64,000 bases of DNA from the NCBI RefSeq assembly GCF_014058425.1, contig NZ_CP049366.1:62001-126000 (forward strand), in the 5' to 3' direction. The notes under the pieces are model-generated. The model worked only from the letters and a program-made list of their open reading frames with translations, was not told the origin of the DNA and did no database searches. The DNA comes from Companilactobacillus pabuli (GTDB taxonomy: Bacteria; Bacillota; Bacilli; Lactobacillales; Lactobacillaceae). This document shows positions 43,180 through 52,141 of this stretch, piece by piece. The first letter of the stretch is position 1. Each line of letters begins with the position of its first letter. The position numbers and the translations under genes were made by a program.

Positions 43180-44427
43180 TTAATGTCTAATTTGTCCATC
43201 ACCTTGGACCAAATATTTAGTAGTTGTTAATTCGTTAGCGCCCATAGGACCTCTAGCGTGAAGTTTTTGAGTACTGATACCAATTTCAGCTCCGAAACCG
43301 AATTGTTGGCCATCAGTAAATCTTGTTGAAGCGTTAGTATAAACGACTGCGGCATCGATTTGTTTCATGAACTTGCGACTAGCAGTGTAGTTTTCTGTGA
43401 TGATTGATTCACTGTGTTTAGTGTTGTACTTATTGATATGCTTGATAGCATCGTCAATTGAGTCAACTACCTTGATAGCAATGATGTAGTCATCATATTC
43501 GGTACCCCAATCTTCTTCAGTAGCAGGGATGATGTCAGGTACGATGGCTTTAGATAAGACGTCACCACGGACTTCAACATTGTTAGCACGTAAGGCATCA
43601 TAAAGATCAGGTAAGAATTCATTAGCGATGTCTTTGTGCAAAATAACCTTTTCAGCTGCGTTGCAGACAGAAGGACGTTGAACCTTGGCGTTGATGATAA
43701 TTTTGAGAGCTTTTTCCAAGTCGGCATCTTTATCAACATAAATGTGGCAATTGCCGGCACCAGTTTCAATAATAGGAACTTTGGCTTTGTTGACGACCAT
43801 TTTGATAAATTTGCCACTGCCACGGGGAATCAAAACGTCAATATAATCAGTCAATTCCATCATCTTTTGTGCAGTTTCGTGGCTAACGTCGTCGATTAAT
43901 TGCACAGCATTAGGATTAATATCAGAATCCTTCAAGGCTTGGCGCAAAACTTCTGACAAGATGATATTAGAATTGATAGCTTCTTTACCACCACGTAAGA
44001 TTACTGCGTTACCGGCTTTAAAACATAGTCCGGCAGCATCGACAGTTACGTTAGGGCGAGCTTCATAGATCATCCCGATAACACCTAGGGGAACTCGTTC
44101 TTGAGTAATGTCCAAACCAGTTGCAGTTTGCCAACCACGATCGATTTTGCCGATTGGATCTTCAAGGTCCATTACTTGGCGTAAACCGTCAGACATATCG
44201 TTGATTCGATCAGGAGTTAATAAAAGACGGTCAATCATGGCTTTTTTGATACCATTTTTCTTGGCATTTTCAACGTCTTCTTTATTAGCTTCGATAATTT
44301 TTTCTGTATTAACTACTAGAGCGTTGGCCATATTCAAAAGGGCAGTATTCTTTTTCTTAGTACCTAATTGTCCTAATTCAAAAGCAGCACTCTGAGCATT
44401 TTGACCCATTTGTTCAAGGTTCGTCAT
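43180..44427 (-). CDS. proA: Gamma-glutamyl phosphate reductase
   Basis: A 415-residue enzyme reducing L-glutamyl 5-phosphate with NADPH to glutamate semialdehyde, the second step of proline synthesis. The catalytic cysteine is in RPSVCNAAEKV; VPLGVIGMIYEARPNVT and LKAGNAVILRGGKEA-like FKAGNAVILRGGKEAI are family blocks. ATG 44427 follows AGGAGTGA. It is downstream of proB, but a marR gene and a strong terminator lie between them, unlike the usual proBA order. Confidence 0.94.
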   Translation of the reverse strand: MTNLEQMGQNAQSAAFELGQLGTKKKNTALLNMANALVVNTEKIIEANKEDVENAKKNGIKKAMIDRLLLTPDRINDMSDGLRQVMDLEDPIGKIDRGWQTATGLDITQERVPLGVIGMIYEARPNVTVDAAGLCFKAGNAVILRGGKEAINSNIILSEVLRQALKDSDINPNAVQLIDDVSHETAQKMMELTDYIDVLIPRGSGKFIKMVVNKAKVPIIETGAGNCHIYVDKDADLEKALKIIINAKVQRPSVCNAAEKVILHKDIANEFLPDLYDALRANNVEVRGDVLSKAIVPDIIPATEEDWGTEYDDYIIAIKVVDSIDDAIKHINKYNTKHSESIITENYTASRKFMKQIDAAVVYTNASTRFTDGQQFGFGAEIGISTQKLHARGPMGANELTTTKYLVQGDGQIRH

Positions 44428-44481
44428 GAAATCACTCCTAAAACGCTTTTTTGATTTACCTTTAAGTATATCATTGTACAA

Positions 44482-44596
44482 AAAAATAGTGGACGGCTGT
44501 ATCCACTATTTACGTCTAAGTATTAATTTAATTTGTTGATTATGTTGCCGTCAACGTAGTAATAAAACTACTCCAAAAATACGTGGCTGTCAACAT
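44482..44596 (-). promoter_or_regulatory. Structured leader and terminator before proA
   Basis: On the minus strand, the 3' hairpin AATAGTGGA/TCCACTATT (44485-44510) is followed by seven T just before proA. Upstream, 44542-44596 can fold with ATGTTG/CAACAT and ACGTA/TACGT helices and an inner GTAGT/ACTAC hairpin. A TATACT lies beyond the terminator, so proA may have its own promoter. Alternatively the hairpins form an attenuator. No T-box consensus was seen. Confidence 0.5.
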
Positions 44597-44599
44597 AAA

Positions 44600-45025
44600 T
44601 TATTGCTGATTAATATTTTTAATGATGTGATCAATCATTTCAATAAACAAGCGTTGTTCTTCATCGCTCATATCAGCAGTGGCATTTTGTTCAGCCTTTT
44701 GCCAAATTTCTTCAACTTGTTTAGCTAGAGCTGTTCCTTTAGGAGTCAAACTGACTAGGGTGATACGTTTATCCTTAGTGGATTTTTCAGTTCGAACTAG
44801 GCCACTTTTTAGCATTCGACTAATGGACTTAGCAATAGTTGAATGATCCACGCAAAGAGCGACTACTAATTGATTTTGGGCAATGCGGTCTTCCTTTAAT
44901 AATTCCAATAAAATCAAATCTTGCCCTGGATAGAGACCGAGTGGGCGCATGTTTTTAGTGACTAAATTTTTGTAGCAATTGATCAAGCTGATAATGGCTT
45001 TTTCAATCGGAAAGTTTGTTTCCAT
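44600..45025 (-). CDS. MarR-family transcriptional regulator
   Basis: A 141-residue winged-helix regulator: LGLYPGQDLILLELLKEDRIAQNQLVVAL, then the recognition helix CVDHSTIAKSISRMLKSGLVRTEKS and wing KDKRITLVSLTPKG. It lies 12 bp downstream of proB with AAGGAG and is followed by a terminator. Members usually repress exporters or stress genes; none is adjacent, so its target is unclear. Its position splits the proline genes. Confidence 0.88.
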   Translation of the reverse strand: METNFPIEKAIISLINCYKNLVTKNMRPLGLYPGQDLILLELLKEDRIAQNQLVVALCVDHSTIAKSISRMLKSGLVRTEKSTKDKRITLVSLTPKGTALAKQVEEIWQKAEQNATADMSDEEQRLFIEMIDHIIKNINQQ

Positions 45026-45037
45026 ATATTTCTCCTT

Positions 45038-45850
45038 CTAGCCACTAACTTTTGAGAACAAAGTACCAACGGGATCACCTGATAAGATATTAAAGATGAC
45101 ATTAGGATCTTTACCATTTGTGAGGACCATTTCTTGGTTGTGTTTCAAAATTAGTTCAGCAGCTTTGAGTTTCGTCGTCATGCCACCAGTTCCAAATTTT
45201 GTTCCGTGACCACCGGCTGCAGCAATAATGGCTGGACTGATTGTTTGAATGCTAGAAACTAGTTTAGCATCAGGAACTTTGAGTGGATTAGCTGAGTAAA
45301 AGCCATCGATATCGGATAGCATGATTAACAAGTCAGCATCAACTAAGTTAGCTACAATAGCTGAAAGTTGATCGTTGTCGCCAAATTTAGTGTGGTGATC
45401 AAGTTCTGAGACTGTTACTGTATCATTTTCGTTGACGATAGGGATAGTATTTTCCATCGACAATAATTCTTGGAAACTGTTCATCACGTTAGTGTGGCTT
45501 TCAGGATAGTCGATGATATCACGGGTAATCAGCATTTGAGCTACCGACATACCGTATTCGTGGAAAGCTTCGTTGTAAATTTGCATCAATTCGGCTTGAC
45601 CGACAGCAGCCACAGCTTGTTGTTTAGAAATTTTAATCGGACGCTTGTCGATACCTAAAACTCCCATTCCTACGCCAATAGCACCGGAAGAAACTAAGAC
45701 GACATCTTTGCCATCTTTTTTCAAAGTACTCAAAACGTGAGCTAATTCTTTAATGACCTTTAAATTAATTTTGCTGTTTTGACGAATCAAAGTACTAGTA
45801 CCAATTTTAACGACGATTCGATCAGCAATGATGTGACGCTTATTTTGCAT
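45038..45850 (-). CDS. proB: Glutamate 5-kinase
   Basis: A 270-residue amino-acid kinase that phosphorylates L-glutamate, the first step of proline synthesis. It shows RIVVKIGTSTL, VSSGAIGVGMGVLG, ENDTV and FGTGGMTTKLKAAE. It is the short form lacking the C-terminal PUA domain, as in many Firmicutes. GAGGGAA precedes the ATG. It is followed by marR and then proA, and is divergent from the small gene at 45946. Confidence 0.93.
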   Translation of the reverse strand: MQNKRHIIADRIVVKIGTSTLIRQNSKINLKVIKELAHVLSTLKKDGKDVVLVSSGAIGVGMGVLGIDKRPIKISKQQAVAAVGQAELMQIYNEAFHEYGMSVAQMLITRDIIDYPESHTNVMNSFQELLSMENTIPIVNENDTVTVSELDHHTKFGDNDQLSAIVANLVDADLLIMLSDIDGFYSANPLKVPDAKLVSSIQTISPAIIAAAGGHGTKFGTGGMTTKLKAAELILKHNQEMVLTNGKDPNVIFNILSGDPVGTLFSKVSG

Positions 45851-45945
45851 TTATAATTCCCTCATAAAAAAAGATTTTGACCAAATAATTATTTTCCAAT
45901 ACTATTAAGATAGAACAAGAGCGAGAATAAGAAAAGGGTGTATTC

Positions 45946-46227
45946 ATGTACAAAATATTAATTATGCTTCATGACGGTGACGATTATATTCGAATGAACA
46001 AGGTTTACATAGAAAGTATGCCCGTTGCTGGCCAATATATCATCCATTCAGATGGTTTGCCATATTATGTAGAAGAAGTAACGACCTTCGTTGGTTACGT
46101 CAGCAGCAAAGGTGCTATTGCCATTGTAGTAGTACATCCAGCTGATAAAGATGCCGAAGTTAATAAATTGTACGGCGTTGATATTGCTAGAGATTTGGAC
46201 GATCCTGAATATAACAAAAAGGATTAA
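45946..46227 (+). CDS. Small conserved-looking protein of unknown function
   Basis: A 93-residue soluble protein with beta-rich segments (MYKILIMLHDGDDYI, GQYIIHSDGLPYYVEEVTTFVGYVS, AIAIVVVHPADKD) and an acidic C terminus. No family recognised. AAAGGGTG lies 8 bp before the ATG. It is divergent from proB and followed 36 bp later by a composite structured repeat. Confidence 0.65.
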   Translation: MYKILIMLHDGDDYIRMNKVYIESMPVAGQYIIHSDGLPYYVEEVTTFVGYVSSKGAIAIVVVHPADKDAEVNKLYGVDIARDLDDPEYNKKD

Positions 46228-46262
46228 AGATGGAGAAATTTATATTTTAATTGGTGTTAAGA

Positions 46263-46661
46263 TTCCGTCGTCCGTACGGCCCTGAAAAACGCTGGAACGC
46301 TGCCGACACAACTTGAAACCAATCCCAAAACCGGGGATTGTTTCCAAGATTGGTCTTGTCCTAAGCGATAAATCGCTAAGGACAATTTGGCGGCTGAGCA
46401 TTTTTCAGAGCCTCGCTCCCGACTAGATAGTGATTTCTATCTTTATATAAATAACTTCAGAAAATTAATAGAAGATATTATTAGAATTGCAGTATATTGC
46501 TATATTTCTAGTGATATCTTCTTTTTTATATGAAGAAATATGTTTGTTATTCAAAAAGTATGTGTCTAATTTCATCTAAATAGGAGATGGACTCTAGTCG
46601 GGAGCAAAAATCCTGTGTCGGCTATGTTCCAGCCAGCCACAGAATTTTTGCGGACGACGGC
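46263..46661. repeat. Composite structured repeat with shrunken right element
   Basis: Element A (46263-46426) begins TCCGTCGTCCG, with stem CCTGAAAAACGCT/AGCATTTTTCAG and GCCG/CGGC junction helix. The core hairpin (46469-46522) has arms AGAAGATATTA/TGATATCTTCT and TTTTTT. Element B (46593-46661) keeps its ends and outer stem (AATCCTGTG/CACAGAATT) but has lost both internal hairpins, leaving 69 bp. Confidence 0.9.
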
Positions 46662-46796
46662 ATATTTAGCAATACGTCAATAATGTTTAAACATGTGAAA
46701 ACGCTAACCCAAAATCGGTAAATTTAATTTAATGTATTTGAAAACAAATTACTCCTAAAAGCATATATCATGAACGTTGGTAGGATAGATAGAGAT

Positions 46797-46841
46797 GGAC
46801 AAAACAATTAACCCCCCTTTAGTTGTTTTGTCCCTTTTTTT
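46797..46841 (+). terminator. Strong orphan terminator
   Basis: GGACAAAACAA pairs perfectly with TTGTTTTGTCC and is followed by CTTTTTTT. No annotated gene lies upstream on this strand, so it points to a short non-coding transcript beginning in about 46700-46790. Confidence 0.7.
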
Positions 46842-46849
46842 CTCACAGC

Positions 46850-47011
46850 AAAAAAAATAAAGGCCTACCACTAGCCTTTACTTTTGCGAGAATTTTTTAA
46901 ATCAGAGCCTACCACAAACCCTGATTTCTAAGCAGTTGAGAAGGAGTACTACTTTTCAAAAAGGATAACAATGAAAATATTGTTAGGTTAATACATCTCG
47001 CCTATATAACC
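46850..47011 (-). ncRNA. Candidate small RNA with two GTGGTAGG loops
   Basis: On the minus strand, a TATAAT box (47018-47023) precedes about 160 bases that end in the hairpin AAAGGC/GCCTTT (46859-46879) plus a T-run. A second hairpin, AAATCAG/CTGATTT, lies at 46899-46927. Both loops display GTGGTAGG. The opposite (plus-strand) transcript ending at 46841 contains TTGGTAGG near 46772. The -35 box is weak. It could be a trans-acting RNA using exposed G-rich loops; no toxin peptide was found nearby. Confidence 0.4.
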
Positions 47012-47023
47012 ATTTTAATTATA

Positions 47024-47345
47024 AGTCGAATATAAAAACTTTTCTACATCTAAGAAAAAATATTTTGAACAAAATAGCAATATTTTAAAAGTATAGTCCA
47101 TTTCCATATAATATATTGTTGCATTTGTGAAATCGCGTGACACTGTTTAGTCATCATGTCATAATTTAATTATCAACAATTAGAGAAAAAATACTGACGG
47201 TATATAGAAAATTCAAATTGCTATAAGTATTTTATATAAAGTTGAAAACAAATCGTCTATGCCTGGGTGCATAATGAATGACGATGAATGAGAATAAAAA
47301 AAACAATTGCATATTAAGATATTCCAATAGAAGGGTGGTAACATA
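47024..47345. other. Intergenic region upstream of a small gene
   Basis: AT-rich. An imperfect hairpin at 47252-47285 has ATCGTC/GACGAT outer and TATGC/GCATA inner arms, within 60 bp of the next gene's start. I see no protein-coding gene. Confidence 0.35.
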
Positions 47346-47621
47346 TTGAAACAAGTCAAAGTTTCCAACGTTGAACGCGATAACTTTATTCGTTCCGTTG
47401 AAGAATCAGTTGGATCCTTCAATTTGGGCTCTGAGAGGTCGCTAATCAATTTGGTGTTTAAGCATTTGAAGTTGCTAGAATATAACGATAACTTGGAAAC
47501 CGAATTGATCAACTTCCGCCGAGAGTTAATCGAATATGACATCAATACAGGTCACCGCAACAATCGTGACGTTGAAGAATTATTATTTAAAATTAAAAAT
47601 AGAAATTTACCATATATCTAA
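47346..47621 (+). CDS. Small helical protein of unknown function
   Basis: A 91-residue charged protein predicted to be helical (LGSERSLINLVFKHLKLLEYNDNLETELINFRRELIEYDI). It has no membrane segment or known motif. The start is TTG 47346 after GAAGGGTGG. It has its own terminator at 47627-47660. The strong ribosome site and compact terminator support a real gene. Confidence 0.6.
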   Translation: MKQVKVSNVERDNFIRSVEESVGSFNLGSERSLINLVFKHLKLLEYNDNLETELINFRRELIEYDINTGHRNNRDVEELLFKIKNRNLPYI

Positions 47622-47626
47622 TATAT

Positions 47627-47660
47627 AATGTAGGAATTTATTTTATTCCTGCATTTTTTT
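47627..47660 (+). terminator. Rho-independent terminator
   Basis: AATGTAGGAA pairs with TTCCTGCATT with one wobble and is followed by a T-run. Confidence 0.8.
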
Positions 47661-47698
47661 TATATTCATGATGATAATATTATAAACGAGGTGATAGC

Positions 47699-48451
47699 GT
47701 GGTAAAAATAAATCAATTTTTAATACAAGATGTTCCTATTTTAGAAGTCGAACTAAAAGAAAACCTTCACAAGCCATTGCCATTAGTTATTTTTTATCAT
47801 GGATGGCGCTCTAGTAAAGAATTAGTTTTGACTCAAGCTCGTAAATTAGCACAAAAAAATATCCGTGTGGTCTTACCTGATGCTCTTAATCATGGGCAAA
47901 GACATACGGATATTTCTTCAATTCCTTCAATGACTTTTTGGAACAGTATTCAAGGTAATATTGCAGAATTCTCATTGATTCGTGATTTTTATAACGATAA
48001 GAAATTGATCAAAGATCAAAAAATTGGCGTTGGCGGATATTCAATGGGTGGTATGACGACTGGGGCTTTAATGACAGCTCACCCAGAAATTAGTGCTGCT
48101 TCCATCATTATGGGAACACCGAATTTATCAGCTTATGCCAAACTAGTTCGTGAGGATGCCAAAGCCAGAAACATTTATGTACCAAAGGATTTTGATTTAT
48201 TGACGAGTTGGATCAGATACTATGATTTGAATCTTCAGCCGGAAAAAATCAATAATCGACCTTTGTTATTTTGGCATGGGACAGATGATAAAAGAATTCC
48301 TTATCAACAATCACGAAAGTTTTTTGAAAAAATTCATCCAGAAAGTTATGGGCAACAGACAGCCTTTATTACTGGTTACAAAGCGGGTCATCTAGTGGAA
48401 CCACGTTTAATGGATAAAATTGCTAATTTCTTTGAGTATTACTTGGAATAG
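47699..48451 (+). CDS. Alpha/beta hydrolase (esterase, YitV/YtmA-like)
   Basis: A 250-residue alpha/beta-hydrolase. The nucleophile elbow is GVGGYSMGGMTT (Ser), the oxyanion region is FYHGWRSSKEL, and the acid and base are probably in WHGTDDKRIPY and YKAGHLVEP. It is close to YitV-type esterases of Bacillus. The start is GTG 47699 after GAGGTGAT. The last 29 bp overlap the convergent efflux gene. The substrate is unknown. Confidence 0.86.
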   Translation: MVKINQFLIQDVPILEVELKENLHKPLPLVIFYHGWRSSKELVLTQARKLAQKNIRVVLPDALNHGQRHTDISSIPSMTFWNSIQGNIAEFSLIRDFYNDKKLIKDQKIGVGGYSMGGMTTGALMTAHPEISAASIIMGTPNLSAYAKLVREDAKARNIYVPKDFDLLTSWIRYYDLNLQPEKINNRPLLFWHGTDDKRIPYQQSRKFFEKIHPESYGQQTAFITGYKAGHLVEPRLMDKIANFFEYYLE

Positions 48452-49808
48452 CTTTATACAAAATAAATAGGTTGATTAAACCAATGATTAGTAAAATGAT
48501 AAACGCATGTTGTGTTCCGATTGCAGTGGAAACTTTGGTTGATAGAGAGTGGTTGCTTTGACTTAGGGCGATAATGGCAGAAACGATTGAAGTACCAGTA
48601 GCTCCAGCAAATTGTTGAAGGGTATTGAAAACAGCATTACCATCAGCCTGATTTTTGTCAGGGAGAAGGTTTAAACCGTCAGTCATGATATTCCCGGAAG
48701 ACATTCCCATACCGCACATGTAAAGAATATAAACCCAAACAATTACAGTCGTACTTAAATTGCGACTCAAAAGGGTAAATACTAATAGTGAAATATCAGC
48801 AAAAGTTACACCGAATAAAATTGGCAAACGAGCTCCAAACTTATCCAGAATCTTACCGCCTAATGGGGCAAAGATAGCACCGACTACTCCGGCAGGTAGA
48901 ACGGCCATTCCGGCAATCGTAGCACTTTGACTATTTACCAATTGAATGTAGTTAGGCAAAATAAAAGCAAAACCTAATGACAAAACTTGGAATAAGAAGA
49001 AACTCAAAACGTGACCGGAAAATTTGAGATTTTTCAAAATGGAAATATTGATCAAAGGATGCTCGATTTTTCTAGAACGAGTCACGAAGCCGATCAATCC
49101 CAAAATCCCGATGATAAATGATAGAGCAATTAAAAGATTGAAATTACTCATATTACTAAAGCCGTAAATCAAACCAGCAAAAGTAAAAATTAAATAAATC
49201 AAACTTAGTAAGTCGAATGCAGTTTTTTGTATTTGACTTTTTTGTTCGATATTTTTGATACCTAGGAAAAAGGAAATTATTAAAATAGGTACTAAAATTA
49301 CGAAAATATAACGCCAACCTAAACCGCTGATTACTAAACCACCAAAAGTGGGTCCAACGGCTGGAGCTACGGCAGTAATCAAGGTACCAATTCCCATCAT
49401 TAAACCGATTTTAGAAGTAGGAACATTTTCCAAAATAATATTGAACATTAAAGGTAAAGCAATTCCTGTACCCAAGCCTTGAATTGTACGTCCAAGTAAA
49501 AGGATTGGGAATATTGGTGCTATTGCATCTATTACTAAACCAAGAATAAATAATAAGTTGGCACATAGAAATAGTGATTTAGTTTTGAAATTTTTCTTCA
49601 AAAATGATGACAGGGGAACGATGATGGCAACGACTAACAAATAAATAGTCGTCATCCATTGAACAGTTGAAGTTGTGACGTTGAATTCTTTCATCAAAGT
49701 GGGAAAGGAGATATTCATCGAAGTTTCTACGATAACTCCGCAAAATGACATTAAACCGGTGGCAATGACTGCCAAAATTACTTTAAAGGGTATTTTTTGT
49801 TCTCTCAT
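48423..49808 (-). CDS. DHA2-family multidrug MFS transporter
   Basis: A 461-residue major facilitator with 14 membrane segments. The EmrB/QacA group shows in the N-terminal ETSMNISFPTLMKEFNVTTSTVQWMTTIYLL and the motif GRTIQGLGTGIALPLMFNIIL. It exports hydrophobic cations or drugs by proton antiport. It is 6 bp downstream of a MarR gene in the same operon. A palindrome at 50255-50270 controls the pair. Confidence 0.9.
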   Translation of the reverse strand: MREQKIPFKVILAVIATGLMSFCGVIVETSMNISFPTLMKEFNVTTSTVQWMTTIYLLVVAIIVPLSSFLKKNFKTKSLFLCANLLFILGLVIDAIAPIFPILLLGRTIQGLGTGIALPLMFNIILENVPTSKIGLMMGIGTLITAVAPAVGPTFGGLVISGLGWRYIFVILVPILIISFFLGIKNIEQKSQIQKTAFDLLSLIYLIFTFAGLIYGFSNMSNFNLLIALSFIIGILGLIGFVTRSRKIEHPLINISILKNLKFSGHVLSFFLFQVLSLGFAFILPNYIQLVNSQSATIAGMAVLPAGVVGAIFAPLGGKILDKFGARLPILFGVTFADISLLVFTLLSRNLSTTVIVWVYILYMCGMGMSSGNIMTDGLNLLPDKNQADGNAVFNTLQQFAGATGTSIVSAIIALSQSNHSLSTKVSTAIGTQHAFIILLIIGLINLFILYKAIPSNTQRN

Positions 49809-49814
49809 AAATAG

Positions 49815-50234
49815 TTAAACCTCCAAGGCATAATAGTGTAGTATTTTTTCGAATTGCTTTATTTCTGCTGCAGAGAAATTTGCCTCAAGAGTTTCTTGTT
49901 GCTTTTCCATATAGTTGTTGATGTCTTTTTCGAGCGCATGGGCTTTGTCGGTTAAGAAAACTGATCTTTGCCGAGCATCTTTTTTAGAAGGCTGACGATA
50001 GATCAAGTCTTTTTTTTCCATCCGCTGTAATAAGACAGTCGTCGTTGAACGCTGGATAAAGAATTCATTCTCAATGTCTCGTTGAAAGATTTCTTTTTCA
50101 CTGTTGCGACTCAAATAATCAATAACTGACATTTGCATCCAAGTCATATCGTAGTTTTTGGCAAAATTATCAAAATTCTTAGTGATATGGTTGGTGGCAA
50201 TCTTCAGCAACATATTGGTATATTTTTTTGACAT
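49815..50234 (-). CDS. MarR-family regulator of the efflux pump
   Basis: A 139-residue regulator. The helix-turn-helix region reads REKEIFQRDIENEFFIQRSTTTVLLQRMEKKDLIYR-like, and the wing is KDARQRSVFLTDKA. It is the first gene of the marR-MFS operon. The palindrome at 50255-50270, overlapping the promoter, fits autorepression lifted by drugs. GAAAGGAAAG precedes the ATG. Confidence 0.88.
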   Translation of the reverse strand: MSKKYTNMLLKIATNHITKNFDNFAKNYDMTWMQMSVIDYLSRNSEKEIFQRDIENEFFIQRSTTTVLLQRMEKKDLIYRQPSKKDARQRSVFLTDKAHALEKDINNYMEKQQETLEANFSAAEIKQFEKILHYYALEV

Positions 50235-50254
50235 ATGCTTTCCTTTCTATAATT

Positions 50255-50276
50255 CGTTAGATGACTAACGATTATA
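50255..50276 (-). promoter_or_regulatory. MarR operator at the efflux promoter
   Basis: CGTTAGATGACTAACG (50255-50270) has perfect 6-bp arms. It lies directly after a minus-strand TATAAT box (50271-50276), so a bound regulator would block transcription start. The TTAG...CTAA core is common for MarR sites. Confidence 0.65.
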
Positions 50277-50364
50277 TGCTAGCGCAATTCCAAAAAATGT
50301 GCAATTTGATTTAACAATATTTATCTGTTGTCATATTATTACATTTATAAAAAGGAGTGATTCG

Positions 50365-51711
50365 ATGGATGCAAGGGATAAATTTATTGTTGAGCATAAG
50401 GACGATTTTGAAGAGATATTGAAGAAGTTGATTGCCTTGAAAAGTATCAGTGCTACCGGTGAAGGAATTGACGAAACAGTTCAGTTTTTGCGTAATTTGT
50501 TAACAAAATTATTAGGTGCAAAGGTCGAAATCATTCCAACGGCTGGTAATCCAGTAATTTTGGCTAATATTTCCGGTAAAGAAAATAAGAATGTCTTGTT
50601 TTATGGTCACTATGATGTCATGACACCAGGAGATACGATTTATTGGGACTCAGATCCGTTTGAACTAACTAAACGAAATGGTCATTTTTATGCTCGAGGA
50701 GTTGGTGACAATAAAGGACAATTGTTGGCCCAAATCTTAGGGATGTATACTTATTTACAAATTCATCACGAATTTCCTTTTAATGTCACGTTATTTATTG
50801 AAGGTGAGGAAGAACAAGGCAGTGTCAACCTTGAACCGACGGTAAAGAAAATCGCTACAACTAAATTGCAAAAGGTTGATCAAGTCTTTGTAATGGACGG
50901 AGCGTTCAATGCTGATGGTACTCATGTATTGAGATTGGGCAATCGTGGTGTGTTCGCTTTTGAATTATCAACGACAACCGGCAGTCACGACAATCACTCG
51001 GGAAATTTGGGCAATATCATGGATAATCCTTTCGTGCAGTTGTTGAAATATTTGCATAAAATTTATGATTTTGAAACGGGTACTGTTAAATTACCGCATT
51101 TTTATGAAGGTGTAGAAAAACCAACTGAACAAGAAAAAGTTTGGATTAAACAATTGCCATACGACAAAGAATCAATTTTACAGCAATCAGGAATTAAGCA
51201 TCTGGACTTTGACAAAGAAACCTACTATGAAAAATTGATGTTTGAACCTACATTTAATTTCTTCAGTGTCAAATCAGGTTATATGGAAAAAGGCGTGAAA
51301 ACTATCATCCCTCATCAAGCCAGTTTAAAAGTCGATTGTCGACTAGTTGGAAAGCAATCGATTACTGCCATTAAACAGGATTTGGAAAAGGCTTTTGCTA
51401 AAGAAATCAGGGCGGGAGATTTAGAACTCAATTATTTAGGTAATATTCCACCAGAACATACAGAAGCTGATTTAACAGAAATCGAAAAGATTCAGCAAGC
51501 CATTGTCAAAGCAACCGGCAAGGCCTACATCGAACCAGTAATGCCCGGTGGTGTTCCTAATTACGTTTGGAAGGACAATTTACACGTCCCAGTTTTTACG
51601 ATTCCATATGCTAATTATGATGAGCACAATCATGACTTCAATGAGAATTTAACCGAAAAAGCCTTTTATGATGGGATTAAGATTAGCTATGAATTATTAG
51701 GATTGGGATAG
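50365..51711 (+). CDS. M20-family dipeptidase/carboxypeptidase
   Basis: A 448-residue zinc peptidase. Metal-site motifs are LFYGHYDVMTPGD, YARGVGDNKGQ and FIEGEEEQGS; a dimerisation domain covers about residues 190-330, and PGGVPNY with HNHDFNENL complete the catalytic domain. It is similar to CNDP/M20 dipeptidases. ATG 50365 follows AAAGGAGTGA; longer upstream frames lack a ribosome site. A composite structured repeat begins 10 bp after the stop codon. Confidence 0.9.
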   Translation: MDARDKFIVEHKDDFEEILKKLIALKSISATGEGIDETVQFLRNLLTKLLGAKVEIIPTAGNPVILANISGKENKNVLFYGHYDVMTPGDTIYWDSDPFELTKRNGHFYARGVGDNKGQLLAQILGMYTYLQIHHEFPFNVTLFIEGEEEQGSVNLEPTVKKIATTKLQKVDQVFVMDGAFNADGTHVLRLGNRGVFAFELSTTTGSHDNHSGNLGNIMDNPFVQLLKYLHKIYDFETGTVKLPHFYEGVEKPTEQEKVWIKQLPYDKESILQQSGIKHLDFDKETYYEKLMFEPTFNFFSVKSGYMEKGVKTIIPHQASLKVDCRLVGKQSITAIKQDLEKAFAKEIRAGDLELNYLGNIPPEHTEADLTEIEKIQQAIVKATGKAYIEPVMPGGVPNYVWKDNLHVPVFTIPYANYDEHNHDFNENLTEKAFYDGIKISYELLGLG

Positions 51712-51720
51712 GTTAAGGAT

Positions 51721-52125
51721 GCCGTCGTCCGCAAAAATCCTGTGGCTGGCTGGAACATAGCCGCCACAGGATTTTTGCTACCGACTAGATTTCAATTTCT
51801 ATTTAAGTAGAATCGGACACATACTTTTTGAATAACAGCTCTATTTCTTTGTACCAATTCAAAAAAAGAAGATATTACTAAACTTGCAGCAATATACTGC
51901 AATTCCAATAATATCTTCTATTAATTTTCTGAAGTTATTTATATAAAGATAGAAATAACTATCTAGTCGGGAGAGAGGCCCTGAAAAATGCTCAGCCGTC
52001 AAATTGTCCTTAGCGATTTATCGCTTAGGACAAGACCAATCTTGGAGACAATTCCCGATTTTGGAATTGGCTTCAAGTTGCGTCGGCAGCGTTCCAGCGT
52101 TTTTCAGGGTCGACCGGACGACGGC
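51721..52125. repeat. Composite structured repeat with shrunken left element
   Basis: The left element (51721-51788) is the 68-bp stem-only form: GCCGTCGTCCG, arms AAAAATCCTGTGGC/GCCACAGGATTTTT, then CCGACTAG. The core hairpin (51867-51919) has arms AGAAGATATTA/TAATATCTTCT, reversed relative to the other composites. The right element (51963-52125) is full length, with stem CCCTGAAAAATGCT/AGCGTTTTTCAGGG, and ends CGGACGACGGC. It separates the M20 peptidase and AMP-ligase 3' ends by only 10 and 16 bp. Confidence 0.9.
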
Positions 52126-52141
52126 AGCGTAACATCAAAAT

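Noticed and set aside
43636-43899. Frames opposite proA, including 44108-44395
   Set aside because: Antisense to a well-supported gene with the expected family motifs.
44482-44596. T-box or known riboswitch before proA
   Set aside because: No matching consensus could be seen; reported only as an unidentified structured leader.
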